In this document: positions 40,213 to 49,175 of the stretch, piece after piece | Layout of the letters: every line of letters starts with the position of its first letter | Position numbering within the stretch: the first letter of the stretch is position 1 | From: Prinia subflava | Taxonomy: Eukaryota > Chordata > Aves > Passeriformes > Cisticolidae | Direction of reading: 5' to 3' | Assembly (NCBI RefSeq): GCF_021018805.1 | Contig: NW_026960607.1 | Span: forward strand, 1,180,501-1,244,500 | Length of the DNA stretch: 64,000 bases | Program-made: the position numbers and the translations under genes | Notes under the pieces: generated by a model | Told to the model about the DNA's origin: nothing | Database searches by the model: none | Seen by the model: the letters and a program-made list of their open reading frames with translations, nothing else

Positions 40213-42930
40213 ATGGAGGCAATCGCGAAGGTCATAAGTGTAATTCACAGACAGTGGGGGATTGAGTGCAAGCCCGGAGATTTACAACTTGCTTTGGCAA
40301 GATTACTGGAGCTTGGGGTGATAGAGCGCCCAGTAGAAATCCTCCATTCGGAGGTATGGGGGAGGTGTACACTCGCGCTGGCCGAAGATACGGAATCCAC
40401 AGGGAGCGGGAAACACCTTAAAGCATGGGGGAGGGTCAAGCAAAGTTTACGGAAAGCGCTGGAAGAACAAGAGACCTGGAGTGCCGCCCGTGTGTGTTTG
40501 CTGGCCACTCCTAAGCTGGGAGTGGGGGCCACCACGCAAACGGCGTTTGAAAATGATTTATCCGAGTGCGAGAAGCCGCGGGAGCCAAGCACGCTTCCCC
40601 CCTCCCGGAGCCCGAGCCCAAAGCCCCCGGTGCCCTCAGGGAACCCCCCGACCCCCACCCCGAGCCCGTCGGCTTCCCCCCCGCCCGCGGAGCCTTCCCA
40701 GGCATCCGGAGGTCCCTCCTCAGTCCCCTTGCCGTCGATCGGTGGTTCGGTACCCAAGGCGCGGCAGCGCGTGCGATTTTTCTGGCAAAGACTGGCCGAG
40801 GAGGCCAGAGACGCCGAGCACGTGGCTCAGGAGAGCACGCGGCCGGCACCGCCACCGTACGGGTTTGAAAATGGCGCCGGCGGCAGCGGGGAGGGGCGGG
40901 GTCTGAACGTTTGTGGTGGGGAGAGCCCGGAGCCGTGGGTGTGCGCCAGTGCGCATGCGCAGGGGAAAGCCGGGGAAGAGAGCGAGGAATGCGTGCTCAG
41001 ACAAGAGCCGCGGGCTTCTGCTGGCGCGTGCGCGCAGCAGGAGGGGAGGGGGTGCATGTTCGGAGCGGCGCCGGGAGTCCCCGCGGGCGCGTGCACACGG
41101 GAGAGCGGCGGGGAAAGCGCGCCCGGCCCGGCGCCGTGGGCTTCCGCGGGCGCGTGCGCGCCGGGAGGCGGTGGGGAGGGCGCGTTCGGGGAGGCGCCGC
41201 CGTTCCCCGCGGACGTGCACACGCGGGAAAGCCGCGGAGAGCGCCCGTGTGGTTCGAAGCCGTGGTTTTCCGCGGACCCGCATGCACGGGACAGCGGCGA
41301 GGAGCGCGTGCGCGCCTCGGGGCCGCGGTTTCCCGCAGGCACGCACGTGCGGGAGGGGCGCGAGGAGCACGTGTCCCGTCGGGAGCTGCGTTCAGCACTG
41401 CCAGCATTTAGGGGAGAGACCTCGCCCCGCAGGAGGCAGGGCAAGCTCAGGGGGCGGGAGCGGAGCCACCCCCGAGAGGGGGGGCGGGGCCGGAGCCGCA
41501 CTGAACGACACTCAAACCCAGAAGTGAGCTGGCAGTGTGCCTCTGACTCCTTGTCAGACAGTACCGGCGGCAGCAGCTCCGGAGAGCAGACAGACAGTGA
41601 TTGGGATTCAGAAACAAAGAGAGCAGAACCAACACGATTTAAAATGAAACCTAATAAAGCTTTCAGCCACTCCAAAAAGAGTTTACAACATGAGCCAGCC
41701 CAGGTCACTGACTGGGGAAAAATAAAAATAGCCTGTGCTGAGTGGACACCGGCTTCCACAGTGAAAGCCTTCCCAGTGAGGGTTACTGGAATAGGGGACA
41801 ACCAACAAAAAATACACACGCCAGTAAATCCCAAAGACATACAAACAATTGTAAAAGCGATTTCAGAGAAAGGGATGCACTCTGCCATGGTCTCCACTCT
41901 GCTGGATGGCCTTTTTGGTAATTATGATTTACTGCCTTTCGATATCAAGCAGATAGGACGCATGATATTTGATGGGGCGGGATTGATAGTTTTCAAACAA
42001 GAATGGAAGGACAATTGTGCAAACTTCCTAGCTCAGTCCTCGGGAGAAGGGCAGCCACTGCACAATTCCAGTTTATCGAGGTTATTAGGTAAACATGATG
42101 ACCTGATAACCCCTCAGCAGCAAGCCACAGGCATGCGGGCTGAGGAGGTCAGAGCCACCACTCAGGCAGCCAGAGAGGCCATTCGTGCTGCCTCTCGAGT
42201 AGTGTCCAAGCCCCCCCCATGGGCCACCATAAAACAGGGCGAGAGTGAGAGCTTCACACAGTTTGTGGACCGCCTTCAAGCAGCCATAGAGCAATCTGCC
42301 CTGCCCTCAGAGGCGAAGGGTCCGGTAGTAGCCGATTGCCTGCGGCAACAATGTAACTCTGTTACTAAAGACATTCTGCGCTCCTTGCCGGCCGGAGCCA
42401 GCCTGGCCGACATGATTAAACATGTAGTAAAGGAGGAGCAATTGACACCTATCCAAGCAGCCGTCCGCACCCTAACCAGTGCCATGGCATGTTTCAAGTG
42501 TGGCCAAGCAGGCCACATTGCAATGAGCTGTCCCCAGCCAGCACAGCCATCCCCGGCGATGCCCCCGCACCAAGCCCGTGCGAGAGGGCCCTGCTGGGGC
42601 TGTGGGAAGAGAGGGCACCTTGCCAAAGACTGCAGGTCCCGGCCTCAGGGAAACGGGAGAGGGAGGGGGCGTGCGGGCCGCACCCAGCCTCCTCCCGCTG
42701 CGAATGCAAGGCGGCCCACCTATGCCAACCCCCAGTGGGGTGGGGAACCCTCATACCCCATGCCCCCACAGGGGACAGCCGGTTTTGCACCCCCCACAGC
42801 AACACAATGGCAAAGCTTCACAACACCGCCAGCGGTGCCCTCGTGCCCACCACCACAGCAAGCCACGCCTGTGCAACAGGGCCAGCAGGGGACGCCCCAG
42901 AGCGGAACCCCTGGGTGGCCCTGGCCATGA
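40213..42930 (+). CDS. gag: gag: matrix, PPPY linker with 21-residue repeats, capsid, nucleocapsid
   Basis: The ATG at 40213 gives a 905-residue Gag; the frame is open further upstream through the primer site, but this Met fits the alpharetroviral start, without a myristoylation Gly. Matrix covers about residues 1-120. A very GC-rich linker follows with a PPPY late-budding motif (about 40847-40860) and six or more degenerate 21-residue repeats (41017-41394). Capsid runs from about 41740, with LLPFDIKQIGRMIF and the major homology region (IKQGESESFTQFVDRL). Nucleocapsid has two CCHC zinc knuckles at 42490-42531 and 42592-42633. A proline/glutamine-rich end passes the frameshift site. The Gag is long for the group because of the repeat linker; no break is seen. 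Confidence 0.93.
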   Translation: MEAIAKVISVIHRQWGIECKPGDLQLALARLLELGVIERPVEILHSEVWGRCTLALAEDTESTGSGKHLKAWGRVKQSLRKALEEQETWSAARVCLLATPKLGVGATTQTAFENDLSECEKPREPSTLPPSRSPSPKPPVPSGNPPTPTPSPSASPPPAEPSQASGGPSSVPLPSIGGSVPKARQRVRFFWQRLAEEARDAEHVAQESTRPAPPPYGFENGAGGSGEGRGLNVCGGESPEPWVCASAHAQGKAGEESEECVLRQEPRASAGACAQQEGRGCMFGAAPGVPAGACTRESGGESAPGPAPWASAGACAPGGGGEGAFGEAPPFPADVHTRESRGERPCGSKPWFSADPHARDSGEERVRASGPRFPAGTHVREGREEHVSRRELRSALPAFRGETSPRRRQGKLRGRERSHPREGGRGRSRTERHSNPEVSWQCASDSLSDSTGGSSSGEQTDSDWDSETKRAEPTRFKMKPNKAFSHSKKSLQHEPAQVTDWGKIKIACAEWTPASTVKAFPVRVTGIGDNQQKIHTPVNPKDIQTIVKAISEKGMHSAMVSTLLDGLFGNYDLLPFDIKQIGRMIFDGAGLIVFKQEWKDNCANFLAQSSGEGQPLHNSSLSRLLGKHDDLITPQQQATGMRAEEVRATTQAAREAIRAASRVVSKPPPWATIKQGESESFTQFVDRLQAAIEQSALPSEAKGPVVADCLRQQCNSVTKDILRSLPAGASLADMIKHVVKEEQLTPIQAAVRTLTSAMACFKCGQAGHIAMSCPQPAQPSPAMPPHQARARGPCWGCGKRGHLAKDCRSRPQGNGRGRGRAGRTQPPPAANARRPTYANPQWGGEPSYPMPPQGTAGFAPPTATQWQSFTTPPAVPSCPPPQQATPVQQGQQGTPQSGTPGWPWP
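40231..40236 (+). promoter_or_regulatory. Candidate splice donor after gag codon 6
   Basis: AAG|GTCATA directly after the sixth gag codon, the place where alpharetroviruses have the env splice donor. The sequence is not an ideal donor. Codon phase agrees with the acceptor at 45851. Confidence 0.45.
41017..41394. repeat. 63-bp degenerate tandem repeats in family F gag
   Basis: Six units with a period of 63 bp, recognised by gcgcgtgcgcgc-like cores near 41024, 41087, 41150, 41213, 41276 and 41339; one more diverged unit may precede them. Each encodes 21 residues, with the pattern (A/P)AGAC-R-GGE. GC content is very high, giving long meaningless frames on both strands. Confidence 0.75.
42648..42654 (+). 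promoter_or_regulatory. gag-pro -1 frameshift heptamer
   Basis: GGGAAAC in phase with gag as G GGA AAC, just after the second zinc knuckle. The -1 frame is open from here to the end of protease. Confidence 0.85.
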
Positions 42931-43280
42931 AAATAGGGAAGGAGCCTCTAATGATTTGGGGGACATGCCGCCTCTATGGCAGTCGGGACCCCCACGTCAT
43001 AGGGCTTCAGTTTTGGGGAGACACAGGGTCGGACTGTTCTATACTTCCTCAAGCATATTGGCCCCGACATTGGCAATTTAAAGAAGTACCCCCCGTGAAC
43101 GGATTGGGAGGGCAGACCCGGGCATGGAGAAGCACTCAGTTGGTGGCTATAACACTCCACACGGAACAAGGACCAGAACAGACAGTGGCAATCTACCCCT
43201 ACATCCTGCAAAATTCACCACCCTTGATAGGAAGGGACATCCTCTCTATGCTAGGAGTCAGGATCACAAATTTATCCTAA
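42649..43280 (+). CDS. pro: pro: aspartic protease
   Basis: Entered by -1 frameshift from gag and open to TAA at 43278-43280. The first 280 bases overlap gag and encode a linker. The protease proper starts near NPWVALAMK, has the active-site Asp-Thr-Gly-Ser at 43020-43031 (GDTGSDCS), a flap-like region with GLGGQT, and the C-terminal GRDILSMLGVRI. All key residues are present, so it should be active as a dimer, cutting Gag and Gag-Pro-Pol during maturation. I see no dUTPase domain, unlike family C. Confidence 0.9.
43268..43274 (+). promoter_or_regulatory. pro-pol -1 frameshift heptamer
   Basis: AAATTTA in phase with pro as A AAT TTA, two codons before the pro stop. The same heptamer is used by alpharetroviruses at their gag-pol junction. 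A -1 slip enters the pol frame. Confidence 0.85.
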
Positions 43281-45877
43281 GGGCCACTGCAGTGCACCCA
43301 CCGCTGCCAATCAAACTGACCTGGAAATCGTCAGAACCTGTATGGATTGAGCAGTGGCCCTTGTCAAAGCCTCGAATGGCAGCCTTGCTAGAACTGGTTG
43401 ACCGTGAGCTGCAAAAGGGTCACATAGAACCCTCGACCAGTCCATGGAATACCCTCGTGTTCGTAATCCCCAAAAGGTCTGGAGAAGGCTATCGCCTCGT
43501 CCACGACCTTAGGGAAGTAAACAAGACAACAAAACCTATGGGTCCTGTTCAGACACTGCTGCCCATGAACTCAGCCATTCCCCAAGGGCAGCCATGTGCA
43601 GTGCTGGACATCAAAGACTGTTTCTTTTCAATACCTCTGCACCCTGAGGACAAGGAACGGTTTGCCTTTTCTGTCGTGTTCCCGAATGGCGAGCGACCCA
43701 GCCTCCGTTTCCAATGGCGCATGCTACCACAGGGTTTTGTGGACAGCCCCACGGTATGCCAAATCACCGTGGACAGAGCACTGATGCCAGTCCGACATTC
43801 CCACCCTGCTGCAACCATCATTCAGTACATGGACGACGTCCTCATCGCCGCACCATCAGCCAGCCAGGTGGATCAGTTAGTGTCCACAATCACAGAGACT
43901 CTCCAGGCAAACGGCTTTGAGATTGCGAGCGCAAAGATCAAGAGAGGACCCTGCGTGACCTTCCTGGGAGTGGGGATTACAAACTCCTATGTGACCCCTC
44001 CCAAGGTGAAGGTCTGCCGAGACATCAAGACGCTCCATGACATGCAGCGACTCGTAGGATCTCTTCAGTGGCTTCGCAACATCATCCTAATCCCTCCCGA
44101 GGTCATGGACCCCCTGTATGACCTCCTGAAAGGAAAGCACCCCTGGGAACCAAAGGAGCTGACGCCACAAGCAGCGAGCTCCCTCGACTTCATCGAACAT
44201 CAGATGTCTACTGGCACACTCGCCAGGTGGAACCCAGGCGTGCCCCTTGATCTATACGTCCACTTTACACAGAAGGGAGGAGTGGGAGCACTGGCCCAAG
44301 GACCCTCTGAGAAGGCCCAGCCGATCCAGTGGGTGGTCCTCGGAAGACCAGCTCGTGCATTTTCCCCGGGAGTCGAATGTGTTGCCAACATCATCATGAA
44401 AGGCAGGAAACTCGCCCTGAAGCACCTGGGAACCGAACCGACAAGAATCCACCTTCCCTTCCGCAAGCAACTGACCACAGAATCAACCACCACGTCGGAG
44501 CACCTGGCCCTTGCCCTCACTGGCTTCGGAGGAGAAATCTGCTACGCCTCCAGACCACCTTGGACTCAACTATTGACCATTGTTGACATCGACATGCCAC
44601 CAAAGGTCATGGACCGTCCGCTGCCAGGACCGACGGTCTTCACAGACGCCTCTTCCACGACTTCCACGGCAGCGACAGTGTGGCAGACAGGAGAACAGTG
44701 GCATTGTGTCAAAGCATGAGACCCCACACTGTCAGTGCAACAACTGGAAGCAGCAGCTGTGGTCTTGGCGTGCGGACTCTTCCAAGACGAACACCTTAAC
44801 ATCGTGACAGACTCTATATTTGTGGCAAGGCTCTGCCTGGCCATGTCAGGACCAGGTGTGTCAACATCTGCAGCAGCCTCAATGCTTGAAGAAGCACTCT
44901 CTTCGCGACAGGGCACCGTGTCTGTCATTCATGTCAACAGCCACAACCCAGTCAAGGGCCTCTTCCAGACCGGCAACGACAAAGCGGACGCCGCAGCAAA
45001 GGGAGTGTGGACACTGCAGGAAGCTCGTCATCTGCATGAGTCACTCCACATCGGAGCCAAAGCGTTGGCAAAGAGATGCAGGATCTCGACAGCGGACGCA
45101 AAACATGTAGTGGCCACCTGCCCTCATTGCCAGAAGTCACCCCTGTGGACCAGTGGGGTCAACCCAAGAGGTCTCAAGGCCTCTGAAATCTGGCAGTCGG
45201 ACTTCACCTTATGTCAACTGCTGAAGCCTCGAGCATGGCTGGCAGTGACAGTGGACACTTACAGCGGAATGATTGTAGCCACACAACACCTCAAAACGAA
45301 CTCTAAGGCCACAATTCAGCACTGGCTGACCGCCATGGCATGGCTTGGTATCCCCAAGCAAATTAAAACTGACAATGGCTCAAATTTCACCTCCAAACCT
45401 GTGCAAGATTTCGCCTCAAAGTGGGGCATCACTCTAGTGCAGGGCATCCCATACAATTCTACAGGTCAGGCCATAGTGGAGCGAGCAAACCAAACCCTCA
45501 AAACCAGAATAGAGGTGCTGGCGAAGTCAGAGGGTTTCACCAATGCCATTCCCCCAGGGGACCAGGCACGGCTGCTAGCAACTGCCCTGCTAGCGCTGAA
45601 TCAATTCCCCAGGGGAGATGAAGCAAACAGTCCTGCTCAAAAACACTGGGCCACCCAAGCATTAGAGGAGGGCCCGCAGGTTGTGATCAGAAATGAGCTA
45701 GGTGAATGGGAACGGGGCTGGAAGTTGGTACTCACGGGGAGAGGGTACGCGGCTGTCAAAAGAGAGGGAAGAATCAGGTGGTGTCCACTTAAGTCAATCA
45801 AGCCTGATCTTCAGGATGAGACTAATGAAAACTGTGAGTTTCTGTTTACAGGACATGCTTGCGAGGCACCCCCGTAA
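43275..45877 (+). pseudogene. pol: pol: RT, RNase H and integrase with one in-frame stop
   Basis: One frame throughout, interrupted only by TGA at 44717-44719. RT has LPQGF, catalytic YMDD at 43826-43837 and the full thumb and connection. RNase H begins with TVFTDAS; the stop falls between this first catalytic Asp and the second (QQLEAAAVV). RNase H then continues with IVTDSIF and GNDKADAA. Integrase shows its zinc domain (H-H ... CPHC), DDE residues (IWQSDF, IKTDNGSNF, TGQAIVE) and C-terminal domain with GRGYAAV. A ribosome would make a truncated Pol with RT but without complete RNase H or integrase. The end overlaps env. Confidence 0.93.
45840..45852 (+). promoter_or_regulatory. Candidate env splice acceptor
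   Basis: ttctgtttacag|g immediately before the probable env start, with a pyrimidine-rich run and AG at 45850-45851. Phase fits the donor at 40231. Confidence 0.6.
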
Positions 45878-47762
45878 AGTGTGCATTCCAGCTCCAGAGA
45901 AAAGGAACGAACCGAGAGCACCCAAGTGTCCCACGCCGGTGAGACCCAGGCAACAACGATGCTTTTGTATGATTTTGCTATTGGGGCTGGTTGCCAGAAT
46001 GCAAGCCAGCCCAGACTATTATCCTCATCAACCATTCAGGTGGGTCATGAAACACCTTTCAAATGACAAGGTGCTCAAAGAAATCACCACACCGGGCACC
46101 CCATCCTTTGTGTTCCACATCACCGATCTGTTCCCGGGGCGACCAAAGATAGACCGCCACGCCCCATATCTCATGCACATGTACATGGCCTACTGGTGCC
46201 CAGCCTCCAACCCAGGGAAAAGGTACTGCAACTACCCGGGGTGGGGCCACTGTGGCTACTGGGGATGTGAAACCATTGTTACAGATAGCAGACCATCAGG
46301 ATATGGGTGGGACCCACAGGAACCCGATAAATTCTTACAGTTCACCTGGGCACCCACCGGCTGTAACAAACCCTTCTTCAGGTCAGGGTTCTATCGAAAC
46401 TATTATCAGGACCCTACACGCCGGACATGCACTGATTATAACATGACTGTTTTACAACCAGATCACCCTAGCTGGGCCACAGGCAGGACGTGGACAGTAG
46501 TCCTCCAGTCACCAAAAGAATGGGTGAATGTACAGATTATCAGGCTCCAGCCGCCAGTGCCCCGAGTGGTCGGACCCAAAGAAATTATTAGAGACTCACA
46601 AAAAAGGAAAAGCACAATCCACCCCAAATCTTTGCCCACAAAGGTCACCAATACCCCGATCAGCTATGCAGATGCCTTTCAGATAGACCGCTTAGCCGTG
46701 TCTGACCCGAATCCCATTTTCCGCATGCTAGAAGCTACCTTTTCATCTCTGAATGAATCCAACCCAAACCTAACCAATCCATGCTGGCTCTGTTACGATG
46801 CTAAACCTCCTTTCTATGAAGGAGTTGCTCTAAACATCCCATTCAGTTATTCCACAGCTGATGTCCCCCACCAGTGCAGGTGGGACACTCCCCGCAGAGG
46901 AATCACCTTGAGTCAAGTCACGGGTCAGGGAAAATGCTTTGGCAGTGCAACTTTAGCCAAGCAGAAGGGAAATGTTTGCCTCGAAGTTGTCAAACCTGAC
47001 AAGAAGATCAATAAGTGGGTGATCCCAGCTGCATCCGGAATGTGGGTTTGTCAACGGTCTGGGGTGAGTCCTTGTGTGTCCCTGGCCAAATTCAATGACT
47101 CTGATGATTTTTGTATCCAAGTTCTGATTGTTCCTAGGGTCTTGTACCGCTCAGACGAGGAGGTGTGTCAACTTTCCGAGGAACCGGGCCGGCTCCACAA
47201 GCGAGAGATAATAACAGGGGTAACCATCGCGATGCTGCTCGGCCTGGGAGCGGCCGGTACAGCCACAGGTGTCTCAGCCCTCGTGACCCAACACCAAGGA
47301 CTTTCTCAATTACAAGTGACTATCGATGAGGACTTGCAGAGGATCGAGAAATCCATCTCCTTCCTGGAGAAATCGGTTTCCTCACTTTCAGAAGTCGTCC
47401 TGCAGAACAGGCGGGGACTGGACCTCCTGTTCATGCAACAAGGAGGCCTGTGTGCCGCCTTGAAAGAAGAATGTTGCTTTTATGCTGATTATACAGGAGT
47501 CGTTAGAGACTCCATGGCAGAACTCCGAGATAGACTGGCTCAGAGAAAGAAAGACAGGGAAGCCCAACAGGGCTGGTTCGAGTCCTGGTTCAATCAATCG
47601 CCATGGCTCACCACCCTAATTTCCACATTGATAGGTCCATTGGCAATGTTACTCTTAGCTCTCGCCATTGGACCATGCCTGTTAAACAAGCTGGTCACAT
47701 TTATTCAAACACGCCTAGAACGGGCCAACATTCTATTTGTAGGACAGCAACAATTGTTGTAA
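45855..47762 (+). CDS. env: env: gamma-type envelope glycoprotein, full length
   Basis: The frame is open from 45702; I choose the ATG at 45855 because a splice acceptor lies just before it and a hydrophobic signal (CMILLLGLVARMQA) follows about 30 residues in. This gives about 635 residues. SU holds the CWLC motif (46782-46793) that forms a disulfide with TM, and many cysteines. SU and TM are separated by a dibasic site (RLHKR, 47190-47204), followed by a hydrophobic fusion peptide (LLGLGAAGTATGVSALV). TM has an immunosuppressive-type segment (LQNRRGLDLLF), CX6CC at 47451-47477, and a membrane span (TLIGPLAMLLLALAIGPCLL). It would mediate receptor binding and entry. No break is visible. Confidence 0.93.
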   Translation: MLARHPRKVCIPAPEKRNEPRAPKCPTPVRPRQQRCFCMILLLGLVARMQASPDYYPHQPFRWVMKHLSNDKVLKEITTPGTPSFVFHITDLFPGRPKIDRHAPYLMHMYMAYWCPASNPGKRYCNYPGWGHCGYWGCETIVTDSRPSGYGWDPQEPDKFLQFTWAPTGCNKPFFRSGFYRNYYQDPTRRTCTDYNMTVLQPDHPSWATGRTWTVVLQSPKEWVNVQIIRLQPPVPRVVGPKEIIRDSQKRKSTIHPKSLPTKVTNTPISYADAFQIDRLAVSDPNPIFRMLEATFSSLNESNPNLTNPCWLCYDAKPPFYEGVALNIPFSYSTADVPHQCRWDTPRRGITLSQVTGQGKCFGSATLAKQKGNVCLEVVKPDKKINKWVIPAASGMWVCQRSGVSPCVSLAKFNDSDDFCIQVLIVPRVLYRSDEEVCQLSEEPGRLHKREIITGVTIAMLLGLGAAGTATGVSALVTQHQGLSQLQVTIDEDLQRIEKSISFLEKSVSSLSEVVLQNRRGLDLLFMQQGGLCAALKEECCFYADYTGVVRDSMAELRDRLAQRKKDREAQQGWFESWFNQSPWLTTLISTLIGPLAMLLLALAIGPCLLNKLVTFIQTRLERANILFVGQQQLL

Positions 47763-47913
47763 ACCAAACCGTGAACACTGCCAGTTGCAAAGTTCTGCCT
47801 AGTCAGCTTCGCAGAATTTACTCAAGTTTTCCAAACCCCTTCTTTTTTTTATCAAGTTACTACCTTGTACCCCTTTTCTCCAATGCCTCTAACTACCTCA
47901 TTTTTTTTTTTTG

Positions 47914-47932
47914 TGAAAAGGGGGGGGGGAGA
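47914..47932 (+). promoter_or_regulatory. Polypurine tract
   Basis: gaaaagggggggggagag-type purine run, with a preceding T run, ending at the LTR. Confidence 0.8.
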
Positions 47933-48256
47933 TGTGTGGGTGATAGCTAGGGACAGGCGCTCGGAAGATCACGTGATGTCACGGGAAGATAAGGACCCTC
48001 CCCCCGTCCCTTCGGTGGTGGCCCCTCCTAGCCCCATTAGCTTCCCACCAACCACTGACCTTTAGATCCTTTGCCCTCCCACTGACATAGTAGAAGACCC
48101 TTTAGACTATTTAACCCCATGTGTAATACAATAAACCGCCATTTGCCGTCCACCAAATTGGTGTAAGCGTGACAATGGACCGAGTGACTCGAGGAGTCGA
48201 GTTGCCGTGCTGACTCTTTGAAACCAGGTCGCCATTGCCTCATATCGAAGGCAACA
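47933..48256 (+). mobile_element. Family F 3' LTR
   Basis: 324 bp, no difference from the 5' copy found by eye. Confidence 0.95.
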
Positions 48257-48603
48257 GGATAACCATTAATTGGGTAAAAGGGTTCCAGAAGTGCATTTAT
48301 TTTAGCATTAAAAGTGCTTCTCTCCTCTGAAATTAATGCAGTTACTTTCAGGTCCAATTTCATAACACGATAGGCATAATTTCATTTCCCCTAAAGGATG
48401 AAAGTAAGAAGGAAGTGGGGGAAAGACAAAACCATGTAATAGAAGGTAACAACAAAGACCAAGGCTGAGAGGTTGTGTTTGATGGGTACTTCAAAATATT
48501 GAAATGCCCAGTAAAAGTCCTATTGTTACAAGTGCAAACATAAGCATTTCTGCAGCGCTCAGTGTAAGTACAGTCCTATGTGTTGATCAAGAATATTAAT
48601 CCT

Positions 48604-49169
48604 TGTCGGGGTGCTCACTAAGAGCCGATGGGCTCTATCACCGGCTAGCCCAGATACAGCGACAGGCGTCGTCAAGGGTCAGTCTGTGAGCAACGCAAGC
48701 AGAGCTGACTCCTGTGGGTTCTTGTCCTAAAGGGCTCTCGTGTGAGCGATGGAAATTCGACAGGCAGTGGAACGGAAGGAGGACACAATTCCAGACGAAC
48801 AGAGGGTTTATTAGAAACACCTCCTCAGCCCGAGACTGTCCAGGGGGAGGAGGGTACAGTGGGTTTTTGTCAGGGGCGAGTCGGGGGGGGGCAAAGGGAG
48901 TGGTCAGTCACTGCTAGCCAACCAGGGCCAGTTGCTAGGGGACCAAGGGGTAGGAGAACACAGCGCGGACTAATCAGGATAGAGTGGGAGGGGGTTTACA
49001 AAGGCGGGAAAAAATAACAGGCAGCTAACCGAATGTCGCATAACAGGTGCAGGTGCAGACAGAAATCATGTGAGTTAGACAAAGGAACAATCAGGGGGGT
49101 AGGGTACAGAGAACCAGACGAGTACAAAAATATATAAAGCATAACCGATTAAATTAACACACTGCCACA
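48604..49169 (-). mobile_element. Family A solo LTR, 566 bp
   Basis: The minus strand begins TGTGGCAGTG and ends ...GCACCCCGACA. A perfect target duplication aatcct flanks it (48598-48603 and 49170-49175). The poly(A) signal complement is at 48807-48812. U5 shares acaagaacccacagga with the family A LTR at 3421-3858. Confidence 0.88.
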
Positions 49170-49175
49170 AATCCT

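Larger units (their letters stand above)
39755..48256 (+). mobile_element. Family F provirus, nearly complete, TgERV-F-like
   Basis: 8502 bp between perfect target duplications ggataa (39749-39754 and 48257-48262), with two 324-bp LTRs that look identical. Order: LTR, tRNA-Phe primer site, gag, pro, pol, env, polypurine tract, LTR. gag, pro and env are open over their full lengths; pol has one in-frame TGA. Gag and its internal splice donor resemble alpharetroviruses, the two frameshifts resemble betaretroviruses, and Env is of the gammaretroviral type. This combination and the phenylalanine primer match, from memory, the avian recombinant family described as TgERV-F. Confidence 0.95.

Noticed and set aside
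40720..41897. Long open frames on the minus strand and in other plus frames within family F gag
   Set aside because: They come from very high GC and the 63-bp repeats; no domain is recognisable and the gag frame explains the sequence.
44717..44719. TGA in family F pol as programmed readthrough or selenocysteine codon
   Set aside because: It lies inside RNase H, where no retrovirus known to me recodes; an ordinary nonsense mutation is simpler.
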